A DNA stretch of 8,274 bases from Candidatus Omnitrophota bacterium (lineage in GTDB: Bacteria; Omnitrophota; Gorgyraeia; 2-01-FULL-45-10). The notes under the pieces are model-generated. The model ran no database searches and was not told where the DNA came from. It saw nothing but the letters and a program-made list of their open reading frames with translations. The stretch covers positions 1-8,274 of the forward strand of contig JAUYPN010000048.1 of the NCBI GenBank assembly GCA_030695725.1, written 5' to 3'. The first letter of the stretch is position 1. Every line of letters starts with the position of its first letter. The translations under genes were made by a program, and so were the position numbers. Of the stretch, positions 1-6,197 are shown piece after piece.

Positions 1-506
1 GTGAGCTTGGAACCTGAGGTTTTAAGCTGTTTCATCAGGTATAATGCCGTAGCCTCGCCTTCGGTATTGAAGTCCGTGGCTATTATGATCTCTTTAAACC
101 TGTCCTTCCTGACCCTCTCCAAAAGCTCTTTTATCTTCAGATCTGAGGGGCCTATCCCGTCTAATGGCGACAAAGACCCCAACAGGACATGATAGATACC
201 GTTATACTCCCTGGCCTTCTCTATGGCTGCGATATCATTCGGCTCTTCGACCACACAGAGCACGGATCTGTCCCTGTCGGCGCTATTGCATATCTCGCAT
301 ATCTCTTCGTCGCTTAAGTTATTACAGGTCTTGCAGAATCTTACGGATTCTTTTACCTTAACTATTGCCTTTGCCAGTGTCTCGGCATCATTTTTTGATG
401 ATCTCAATATATGGAAGGCTAATCGCTGGGCGCTCTTGGGCCCTATGCCGGGCATTTTGGAAAACTCCTCTATTAAGAGCTTCATCGACACCGGAAAAGC
501 GTTCAT
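1..506 (-). CDS. recR: Recombination mediator RecR, 3' end cut by the window edge
   Basis: RecR acts with RecF/RecO in the cytoplasm to load RecA at single-strand gaps. I translated this frame by hand; 168 codons are present and the frame is still open at base 1. RecR is usually about 200 residues, so roughly 30 C-terminal residues lie outside. Visible in order: a helix-hairpin-helix near residues 15-34 (FSKMPGIGPKSAQRLAFHIL); a four-cysteine zinc site at C58, C61, C70 and C73 (CKTC...CEIC); and a Toprim domain from about residue 81, with the acidic VVEEPND stretch and the ATDFNTEGEATALYL motif. The ATG at 506-504 overlaps the dnaX TGA (ATGA), and AGGGG lies 9 bases upstream, so this start is well supported and translation is probably coupled to dnaX. 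The ybaB gene that often separates dnaX and recR is missing. Confidence 0.95.
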   Translation of the reverse strand, partial: MNAFPVSMKLLIEEFSKMPGIGPKSAQRLAFHILRSSKNDAETLAKAIVKVKESVRFCKTCNNLSDEEICEICNSADRDRSVLCVVEEPNDIAAIEKAREYNGIYHVLLGSLSPLDGIGPSDLKIKELLERVRKDRFKEIIIATDFNTEGEATALYLMKQLKTSGSKL

Positions 507-1201
507 CTTGTCTTACCCCTGCCAGTTTCGCCCTCTATTTCGCCGCCGAATATCTCCAGGGCATCGCTTATTATGGGCTCAGAACCGTCCTTCTTCGACG
601 GCATCTCTTTAATGACGCTATCGGAGTCATCCGGAGCGCCTTTCGATGGGCCGTTCTTACCGCCGCCATTCTCCGAGATCGTAAACTTAAGCTTAAGGTC
701 AAGGCCGGTCACGTCCTTTATGGCCTTCAGTATGATATTTTTGCATTCGGGAGATTCAAGCGTATCCTTATGGAATTGGGATGATTTGGGAAATGATATC
801 GACAATGTGCCGGAATCAACGCTTTCCGGATACCCCTCCTTAAGATACATGGCTACGGATATCTTGCGCTCCTGAACCCGGTCGGTAATGGCGTTCCAGG
901 ACCCTATTATCTCGTCGAGGCCGGCGCCGCGAGACTTCTTATCGGGCCTTAACGATTCGGCTGCCTTCGTCTCTTTGCGCGGCTCCTGTGTAAATTCTCG
1001 GCGCGTAGGACCGGGGTCTGCGTTAGGTTTTGACTTTAGGCCGCTCTCTATCTTTTCAAGGCGCTCCATGAGATCTGCCGATGATACGATAGAACCCATC
1101 CTCGTTAATTTTATCATAGCAACCTCAAAAGGCACTCTCGCCATGTTCGATTTTCTCACAAAATCTATGGTATTTGAAAGCGTATATATTATGTAGAGCA
1201 T
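503..1201 (-). CDS. dnaX: DnaX C-terminal part (domain III end plus tau-specific region), downstream of an in-frame stop
   Basis: This is the second half of the DNA polymerase III tau/gamma subunit. It is in the same frame as the upstream dnaX ORF; only the TAG at 1292-1294 separates them. The first ATG after that stop is at 1201, but it falls mid-helix in domain III (TIEEMLYIIYTLSNTIDFVR), and GAAGAG touches it with no spacer, so it is probably not a natural gene start. The segment through VPFEVAMIKLTRM ends domain III. A charged, Pro/Lys-rich linker follows (about residues 55-95 of this piece). Next comes a tau-type C-terminal domain with W..I...V...KIS..MYL..G.P and near its end PIISDALEIFGGEI, which resembles the closing motif of many DnaX proteins. 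Read through, the whole protein would be 558 residues, a normal tau length. The ORF ends in TGA, overlapping recR by 4 bases. Confidence 0.8.
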   Translation of the reverse strand: MLYIIYTLSNTIDFVRKSNMARVPFEVAMIKLTRMGSIVSSADLMERLEKIESGLKSKPNADPGPTRREFTQEPRKETKAAESLRPDKKSRGAGLDEIIGSWNAITDRVQERKISVAMYLKEGYPESVDSGTLSISFPKSSQFHKDTLESPECKNIILKAIKDVTGLDLKLKFTISENGGGKNGPSKGAPDDSDSVIKEMPSKKDGSEPIISDALEIFGGEIEGETGRGKTR

Positions 1202-1291
1202 CTCTTCTATAGTGAAGGCAGCGGCCTGCTCAATGTATCTCTTTATTTTCTCGGGCGACGCGTCTATCAGGCCCTGGGGATCCTTATTTAT

Positions 1292-1294
1292 CTA
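1292..1294 (-). other. dnaX: In-frame TAG (amber) codon interrupting dnaX
   Basis: The distance from this codon to the ATG at 1201 is 93 bases, an exact multiple of three, so both halves of dnaX share one frame. The codons between (INKDPQGLIDASPEKIKRY...) read as normal DnaX domain III. The change is therefore a substitution-type stop, not a frameshift. Two other genes here (GspF-like and the small membrane protein) end in TAG and several end in TGA, so a changed genetic code is unlikely. Confidence 0.9.
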
Positions 1295-2179
1295 TTCCAC
1301 CGAAAGATCCCTGAAATGTTCTATCAGGTAAAGGACGATCTCGGCTACATCCTTGCCTTCATTGGCAAGATCGTCAATGATCTTTAGGGCGCCGAGCGCG
1401 TCCCTGGACTTAATGGAATCCGCCAGGCTGAAGAGGATGTCATCGCTTACCGCCCCGAGTATCTTGGACGCGTCTTCGAGCGAGATCCTGCCATCGGCGA
1501 ATGACGATATCTGGTCTAAGACCACCTGCGCGTCCCTCATGCTGCCGTCGGAATGTTTCGCCATCAATATCAATACATCGTCTTCGACCTTGAGATTCTC
1601 TTTTTTGGCGATGGCCTTAAGGCTATCGACTATATCTTTTATCGAAATGCGCCTGAAGTCGAATCTCTGGCAGCGCGAAAGTATCGTGGGCGGGACTTTA
1701 TGCGCCTGGGTGGTGGCGAATATGAACTTAACGTGCGCGGGAGGCTCCTCCAGCGTCTTGAGAAGGGCGTTGAACGCCTCCTGCGTCAGCATATGAACTT
1801 CGTCTATTATATAGACCTTGAAGCGGCCTTTGGAGGGCGAGAACTTGACGTTCTCGCGCAGGTTTCTTATCTCATCTATGCCCCTGTTGGAGGCGCCGTC
1901 TATCTCGAGGATATCAAGGCTCGACCCTTGAGTGATCTCAAGGCACAACGGGCACTTATTGCACGGATCAGCGGTGGGGCCCCGCTCGCAATTGAGGGCC
2001 TTCGCGAAGATCCTGGCCGTCGTCGTCTTGCCGACACCGCGCGGGCCGGCGAATATGTAAGCGTGGGCGACCCGATCCTGAGCGATCGCGTTCTCGAGCG
2101 TCGTCGTTATGTGCGACTGGCCCACTACTTCATCGAATGCCTGGGGTCTATATTTTCTCGCGAATACTATATAACTCAT
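1292..2179 (-). CDS. dnaX: DNA polymerase III tau/gamma subunit, N-terminal part ending at an in-frame amber codon
   Basis: DnaX is the ATPase of the clamp loader, which opens the sliding clamp and places it on primed DNA. The 295 residues hold domains I and II and part of III. Visible: the start motif MSYIVFARKYRP; Walker A GPRGVGKT at 45-52; a four-cysteine zinc site at C64, C73, C76 and C79; ILEIDGASNRGIDEIR; Walker B VYIIDE at 122-127; LLKTLEEPP at 139-147; and the SRC arginine-finger motif at 168-170. The ORF stops with TAG after FRDLSVE, in the middle of the domain III collar that holds clamp-loader subunits together. This is earlier than the gamma form known from E. coli (about 430 residues). 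The ATG at 2179-2177 begins the conserved N-terminus; I see no Shine-Dalgarno in the 20-base gap after the GspC/PilP-like gene. A fully functional clamp loader would need readthrough, or the stop is a sequence error. Confidence 0.93.
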   Translation of the reverse strand: MSYIVFARKYRPQAFDEVVGQSHITTTLENAIAQDRVAHAYIFAGPRGVGKTTTARIFAKALNCERGPTADPCNKCPLCLEITQGSSLDILEIDGASNRGIDEIRNLRENVKFSPSKGRFKVYIIDEVHMLTQEAFNALLKTLEEPPAHVKFIFATTQAHKVPPTILSRCQRFDFRRISIKDIVDSLKAIAKKENLKVEDDVLILMAKHSDGSMRDAQVVLDQISSFADGRISLEDASKILGAVSDDILFSLADSIKSRDALGALKIIDDLANEGKDVAEIVLYLIEHFRDLSVE

Positions 2180-2199
2180 TGAGGGGTTTTAGTGACAGA

Positions 2200-2643
2200 T
2201 CACTTCTCCAACTTCAGTTCGAAGTCTTTTGCGCCGTCGTTCAGTATCACTTTGTCCGGCTGGATATCGACTACTTTATTTGCGCCGACGATGTCGCCTT
2301 TTACGACTATGGCGTCTCCTATCATGGCCTTTGGATTGATCTTACTCCATATGATCCCGTTCAAGGTCAGCTTCGCCGCCGCCGAAGCCGGAGCCGCAAG
2401 GCCCGAGACGAAAGGGTTCCTCTTCCACGCCTTGAACTGGCTTCTCTTGGCGCGCCGCGCAGTCGAAACGACGCTCTTCGCCGCCGCGGCGTTTTGAGTC
2501 GGCGCGCCGCTTGCCTGCCCGACGGCAGCAGCGGCGCTCTTAACTCTGCCTTTCGGAGAAGCCGTTATTCCGTATATAAGGCTGATCACGGCCAATACAG
2601 CCAGGATTATCAGCGCTACAACCTTCTTATTCTGCACGATCAT
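2200..2643 (-). CDS. GspC/PilP-like inner-membrane protein with HR-type periplasmic domain
   Basis: Proteins of this type link the inner-membrane alignment complex (PilM/N/O or GspL/M) to the outer-membrane secretin. The 147 residues show a short cytoplasmic start, one membrane helix at about 8-26, an Ala-rich flexible linker at about 35-60, a KRNPFV motif at 75-80 like the RNPF/RDPF motif of PilP/GspB/GspC proteins, and a small beta domain at about 92-146 with the pattern LNGIIWS...P.AMIGD.IVVKGD.VG...V..I..D.V.L.DG. I see no lipobox, so it is more GspC-like than a classical PilP lipoprotein. It overlaps the end of the PilO-like gene by 17 bases. The ATG at 2643 follows GAGGG with no spacer. 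A GTG at 2637-2635, two codons later, has that GAGGG at a proper 6-base distance and may be the true start. The stop is TGA. The family is fairly sure; choosing between GspC and PilP is not. Confidence 0.72.
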   Translation of the reverse strand: MIVQNKKVVALIILAVLAVISLIYGITASPKGRVKSAAAAVGQASGAPTQNAAAAKSVVSTARRAKRSQFKAWKRNPFVSGLAAPASAAAKLTLNGIIWSKINPKAMIGDAIVVKGDIVGANKVVDIQPDKVILNDGAKDFELKLEK

Positions 2644-3181
2644 CCCTCAAAGACAGATACATATCTACCACCATGTCGACTTTTAATTTTTTGCCGTCAT
2701 CCTTATCGGGCGTTATATCGAAGCTCCTCATCGTTACGATCGCTTTTTTTAGCTCATCTATGGAGCCCGCGAACTTTACGAAATCTTCGCCCGCAGCTTC
2801 TATCTCCATCTCTATGGGCAGTATCTTATAAGGCATGCCCTCCGGGATTATCACGTTCCCCGGCTTCACGGATAGAAAATTTATTCCCAAAGTTTTGCCA
2901 TGCTTGGTAAACTCGTCAAGGCCCGAGGCCGCCTCTTTCTCACAGATGAGTATCCTTGCGCCGTACTCTTTATCGAGTTTGGATACGGACTCTATAAGGT
3001 TGCGGGCGTCGACGACCTGGCTCTCGCACGATCTGCAATCCAGGTACTTGGCGCGCAATTCTTTCATGCGCGGAAGAAAGAATATGCCCCAGGCGAGCGA
3101 TATGCTTACCGCGATAGCCATTATGATGACTATCACCTGATTATTCCGGGCAAGTTTCATTAAGTCGAATTTATCGCTCAT
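2627..3181 (-). CDS. pilO: PilO-like type IV pilus / type II secretion alignment protein
   Basis: PilO (GspM in secretion systems) pairs with PilN in the periplasm and passes conformational signals between the cytoplasmic ATPase side and the secretin. The 184 residues show a short cytoplasmic N-terminus, one membrane helix at about 16-36, a helical/coiled region at about 38-75, and a ferredoxin-like periplasmic domain to the end (ILPIEMEIEAAGEDFVKFAGSI, then ...VDMVVDMYLSL). The length and layout fit PilO. Three cysteines (C49, C52, C80) lie in the periplasmic helical part, with C49-C52 as a CxxC pair. The ATG at 3181 lies inside the end of the PilM-PilN gene (11-base overlap), with no clear ribosome site, so translational coupling is likely. 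The stop is TAA. Position after PilM-PilN and before a GspC/PilP-like gene supports the call more than any single motif. Confidence 0.8.
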   Translation of the reverse strand: MSDKFDLMKLARNNQVIVIIMAIAVSISLAWGIFFLPRMKELRAKYLDCRSCESQVVDARNLIESVSKLDKEYGARILICEKEAASGLDEFTKHGKTLGINFLSVKPGNVIIPEGMPYKILPIEMEIEAAGEDFVKFAGSIDELKKAIVTMRSFDITPDKDDGKKLKVDMVVDMYLSLRDDRAE

Positions 3182-4766
3182 AGTCTATCCAGCACTTCAG
3201 TTCAAATTTCACGGCTGAACCGTCCGCGCTCGTTTCGCTCTCGGTAAGTTTTACGTTATTAAAGAGCCCTGTTTCGAGCGATAATATAAAACTGCCGAGT
3301 ATCTGCTGCCCATCGGGGGAAATCACGATACCCTTCATATCGATGATCTTATTTTCGATCTTCAGGTTCTCTATCTTTATTTCCTCGGGGATGAGCGAGC
3401 CGAGCTCTTTGAATACATCCTCCCAGTAGGGTTCATTTACGAGCACCATATCGGCAACCCGTCTTGCCTCAGCTTGTCTTATCTGCGGGGAAAGCGCGGC
3501 CAGCTCCAATTGCGCCACATGGATTCTCTTCTTGAAGTTACCTATTTTTATATTCATTCCCATCAATAGGAGCACCGATGCTATCACTATAGCCGTAACG
3601 ATCCCTTCGATAGTTCCCCGCTTGACGGTCCTCTCTACCTCATTCTTTATCTCCGGTGGAAGGAGATTTATCCCCTTTGCGTTACTTAAGCCCGCGCCTA
3701 TCGCAAGCTCGACCCTGTGAGCCGTTCTTTCTCTTTCGCGAATTGCGTCCTTCTCCGTCTTCAGACCCTCTAGCGGGTCTCCTATCCTGACCGGCAGACC
3801 AAGTGAATCAGATATGAATTTCGTGAGGCCCGTCAGGGACGCGCCGCCGCCGAATAGCACTATATTATCGACTCTGGCGCCTTTTGACTCTTCCCTGTAA
3901 TAATCGAGACACCTGCTTATTTCATTCGCGAGATTCTCCGCTGTAGGGCGCAGCATAGAGAGTATCTGTGTGGCGGAAATCTTGTCGTCTATAAGGTTTG
4001 TATCATTATCGGCGGGAATACCTACCTCTTTCTTGATCTTTTCAGCTTCCGCGAATGTAAGCTGCGTCCTGCCTCTGTCCGATACGAGGGTGTCTGTCAT
4101 GGATTTTGTGAAATCGTCGCCGCATATCGGTATCTTGCGGGTAAAAACTATCGTCTTGTCCCTGTATATTATGAATTCGGTGTGGGATGATCCTATATCC
4201 ACAAAACACTTCAAATCCTCTTCCTTGCCTGCATATCCGGCCGCCTTGCCTAAGGCGTATGAGCTTGTCACAAATGAGAATGGCCGCACTCCGGCCTTCT
4301 TCAATATCGACAAATTATTCTGGACCGTATTTATCGGACAAACGGCCACCATGAGGTCATATTTTCTTATTCCTTTGTCCACTACGTCCCCGAGTATCTC
4401 AAAATCGAGCATCGAGCCATCGATCGAGAATGGAAAGTAGCTCTTGGCCTCCAGCGCTATACCGGCTTTAAGCTCGGACCTCGGCATGTACGGGGCCACT
4501 ACCTTCTTTATGGCGGTAGAGGGGCAATTGATACTGGCGATAAATTTGGCTTTTTTTGTACCAACGCCTTTCAATAGATACCGCAGGGCGGATACGGCCT
4601 CTTTCTCGAAAGAGGCGTCATCGTTATGCTCGGCTAGCTCTTTGATCTCGGCCCTCACAAGACGCAGGCCGCCTTCGGCTTCTTTGAAGAGCGCCATCTT
4701 AACTGCCGAAGAGCCCACATCGAGGCCGATAACTTCGGATTTTCCAAAAAAATTCCTGATATTCAT
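3171..4766 (-). CDS. pilM: PilM-PilN fusion protein (actin-like ATPase fused to membrane alignment protein)
   Basis: PilM is an actin-like cytoplasmic protein that binds the short cytoplasmic tail of PilN (motif INLLP). Here both are in one 531-residue chain. Residues 1-365 are PilM-like: phosphate-1 loop GLDVGSSAVKMA (14-25), YFPFSID (110-116), phosphate-2 loop FVDIGSSHTEFIIY (188-201) and adenosine loop IVLFGGGASLTGL (302-314). INLLPPE follows at 366-372, one membrane helix at about 386-405, then a periplasmic PilN-like domain with LGSLIPEEIKIENLKI (455-470) and IDMKGIV (475-481). Separate PilM and PilN proteins are about 350 and 170-200 residues, so the sum fits a full fusion. No stop or frame break lies between the halves. 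A TATAAT box lies 11 bases before the ATG at 4766, and I see no ribosome site. The stop is TAA. In secretion systems GspL has a comparable cytoplasmic-plus-periplasmic layout, so a GspL-like role is the alternative reading. Confidence 0.9.
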   Translation of the reverse strand: MNIRNFFGKSEVIGLDVGSSAVKMALFKEAEGGLRLVRAEIKELAEHNDDASFEKEAVSALRYLLKGVGTKKAKFIASINCPSTAIKKVVAPYMPRSELKAGIALEAKSYFPFSIDGSMLDFEILGDVVDKGIRKYDLMVAVCPINTVQNNLSILKKAGVRPFSFVTSSYALGKAAGYAGKEEDLKCFVDIGSSHTEFIIYRDKTIVFTRKIPICGDDFTKSMTDTLVSDRGRTQLTFAEAEKIKKEVGIPADNDTNLIDDKISATQILSMLRPTAENLANEISRCLDYYREESKGARVDNIVLFGGGASLTGLTKFISDSLGLPVRIGDPLEGLKTEKDAIRERERTAHRVELAIGAGLSNAKGINLLPPEIKNEVERTVKRGTIEGIVTAIVIASVLLLMGMNIKIGNFKKRIHVAQLELAALSPQIRQAEARRVADMVLVNEPYWEDVFKELGSLIPEEIKIENLKIENKIIDMKGIVISPDGQQILGSFILSLETGLFNNVKLTESETSADGSAVKFELKCWIDYER

Positions 4767-4777
4767 ATCGAGGGTAT

Positions 4778-4805
4778 ATTATATCGTAAAAACCGCCGCA
4801 CACAA
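4778..4805 (-). promoter_or_regulatory. Candidate sigma-70-type promoter for the PilM-PilN gene
   Basis: Reading the minus strand, TTGTGT (4805-4800) is followed by 16 bases and a perfect TATAAT (4783-4778). The -10 box is exact; the -35 box matches only its TTG. The start codon at 4766 is only 11 bases past the -10 box, so a transcript from here would have about 4-6 untranslated bases, nearly leaderless. This is the only spacer of its kind (56 bases) in the downstream half of the cluster, which supports a second transcription start there. A chance AT-rich match cannot be ruled out. Confidence 0.45.
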
Positions 4806-4822
4806 CTTATATATTTTTCCGG

Positions 4823-5683
4823 TTAAACCGCCGGAACGATCTCGTCCCAGTCTATCTGATTGTAAACCGTGCTGTTCCCGTCGGCAACAACCACGACTCC
4901 GTCATGAACGGCCGCTGTCCGCACAGCTTGTCTGCTGACAGCCCCGGAACTTCCGGTCGATGTGATCTTCGAGCCGACAGCCTCTAATGCCGCGATTATA
5001 CAACCGACAGAGCCGCCGTCTATTTTGGAAACATTGAGCCTAAGGTAATTAACGTTTGCCGCGGCGGTGAACTCATTGGTTACATCGGTCGCGGTGCTGC
5101 CGTTTACGCTCTTCGCGTTAGTGTAAGTTATGCCGTCAGTGGAGACCTGCCAATCGTAATCCTTGGGCGCCTGTTGAGATGAACCTGACGGAACAAAAAA
5201 GCGGACTCTGTTTATGGTCAGCGCGTATGGGAATGTTACGGTGATATATTGGGGGCTCCCAGGCACAGGCTTGGACGCAGATTGCCAGTAAGTTGCGTCA
5301 TTGTTATCGACAGCAAGATCCGGTGTCCGGCCGGACGCGCTCGAGGAAGCGGCGGCAGAAGCGCCGTTTGAAGCGAGCGCCCAATCCCATCTTTCCGTCT
5401 TCATAGTATAACTTCCGCTTCCCAGGCTTTCGGTCGTCCCTGCCGTCACCCAATTTTCGCCCTGGCCGCCGCCGGATACCGGAGTCTTAAGATTCCATAC
5501 GGCCTTCTGCATTCCTGCCTCGGCAAGCCACAGCGCTTTGGAACTATCCATGTCATACCCCGAGGCCCTGGCCTGACCGGATATCATATATAAAAAGGCG
5601 AGGGTGATTATGGTCAATACCGTCATGATTATGAAAGTCAGGATCAATACTATTCCCTTCTTTGAAGCGAGTGGTTTCTTCAC
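4823..5683 (-). CDS. GspK/PilX-like minor pseudopilin with a discoidin (F5/8 type C)-like domain
   Basis: This looks like a tip component of the pseudopilus. The 286-residue protein starts with a type III prepilin-like signal: KKG at 8-10 then the membrane helix IVLILTFIIMTVLTIITLAF (11-30), followed by SSKALWLAEAGMQKAVWNL (48-65), typical of the PilX/GspK helix. There is no glutamate at position +5 after the likely cleavage site, as in GspK, which caps the fibre. Residues about 103-236 resemble a discoidin (F5/8 type C) fold: LAVDNNDATYWQS, YITVTFPYALTINRVRFFV, YDWQVSTDGITYT and a closing NYLRLNVSK...AALEAVGS. The pilin-type sequence resumes after it (RQAVRTAAVHDGVVVVADG), so the domain is inserted in the minor pilin rather than added at its end. 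Related domains often bind glycans; that role is inferred. The GTG start (5683-5681) overlaps the previous gene's TGA. The stop is TAA. Confidence 0.78.
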   Translation of the reverse strand: MKKPLASKKGIVLILTFIIMTVLTIITLAFLYMISGQARASGYDMDSSKALWLAEAGMQKAVWNLKTPVSGGGQGENWVTAGTTESLGSGSYTMKTERWDWALASNGASAAASSSASGRTPDLAVDNNDATYWQSASKPVPGSPQYITVTFPYALTINRVRFFVPSGSSQQAPKDYDWQVSTDGITYTNAKSVNGSTATDVTNEFTAAANVNYLRLNVSKIDGGSVGCIIAALEAVGSKITSTGSSGAVSRQAVRTAAVHDGVVVVADGNSTVYNQIDWDEIVPAV

Positions 5684-6195
5684 AGATTTCTCGGCCTTAT
5701 TTTAGTTCTTGACCTGATCGTCTCGTCGCGCTGTTTCATGCTAAGATCCAGCGTAACAAGATTACTGTTTAAGGACAGATCTGATGTGGGCGGCGGCAGT
5801 ATACCGGTCATCTTAAGATCCCCCGCACCGTAAGTAAAAGTCTCTCCTATTCCTCCGGAGAGAACTGCTTTCTTCAGCTGATATGAGGTTTGACCGAAGC
5901 TCGGAGGATAGGAATCGGCGGCGTTGTAGAGATAATAGATGTAGTAATTGACCTGGTCCCGGGTGAATCTTATTTCATCGCCCGAGGACTGGATCGCGCG
6001 GGCCTTTCTCAAATCCCGCGAGATGGCCTCCATTTTCCAATCAAGGCTTATATCGGCCCCCGCCCTCGTCTCCTGGCTCGACCAGCTCAATAAGACCGCC
6101 CGCAGGGTATAGACCACGACCCCCGCCAAAACAGTGATCAACGCGCTGGTGATTACCAGCTCTATCAATGTCATTCCGCGATTAGCGATCCGCAT
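5680..6195 (-). CDS. GspJ/PilW-like minor pseudopilin
   Basis: Minor pseudopilins of the J/PilW type form the fibre tip with I and K subunits. The 171-residue product begins MRIANRG, then MTLIELVITSALITVLAGVV: the prepilin peptidase site is after G7 and the conserved glutamate is at +5. The helix continues into a region with DWKMEAISRDLRKAR, typical of J/PilW proteins, then a beta-rich globular domain, and ends with VTLDLSMKQRDETIRSRTKIRPRNL. The J-type end and normal length argue against truncation. The ATG at 6195 lies 2 bases after the previous gene's stop, with no ribosome site visible, so it is probably translated by reinitiation. Its TGA overlaps the next gene's GTG. PilW-type versus GspJ-type cannot be decided from the sequence alone. 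Confidence 0.82.
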   Translation of the reverse strand: MRIANRGMTLIELVITSALITVLAGVVVYTLRAVLLSWSSQETRAGADISLDWKMEAISRDLRKARAIQSSGDEIRFTRDQVNYYIYYLYNAADSYPPSFGQTSYQLKKAVLSGGIGETFTYGAGDLKMTGILPPPTSDLSLNSNLVTLDLSMKQRDETIRSRTKIRPRNL

Positions 6196-6197
6196 TA

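Noticed and set aside
503..1201. The downstream dnaX half as an independent gene starting at ATG 1201
   Set aside because: The ATG is in the middle of a domain III helix, the ribosome-like GAAGAG has no spacer, and the coding sense continues upstream without a break to the TAG.
1292..1294. Recoded genetic code (TAG as an amino acid)
   Set aside because: The GspF-like gene (7333-7335) and the small membrane protein (7098-7100) end properly in TAG, with family-typical or well-spaced ends, and TGA also ends several genes.
1600..1606. An A6G run in dnaX (minus strand), reminiscent of the slippery site that produces the gamma form in E. coli
   Set aside because: It is read as AAA AAA G, not in the A AAA AAG phase, and lies near codon 192 in the ATPase part, far too early for a useful gamma product.
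4806..4835. Inverted repeat (CGGTTTAACCG core) after the K-type pseudopilin stop as a terminator
   Set aside because: The stem is only about 4-5 pairs with a tiny loop and is followed by A-rich, not U-rich, sequence on the transcribed strand.
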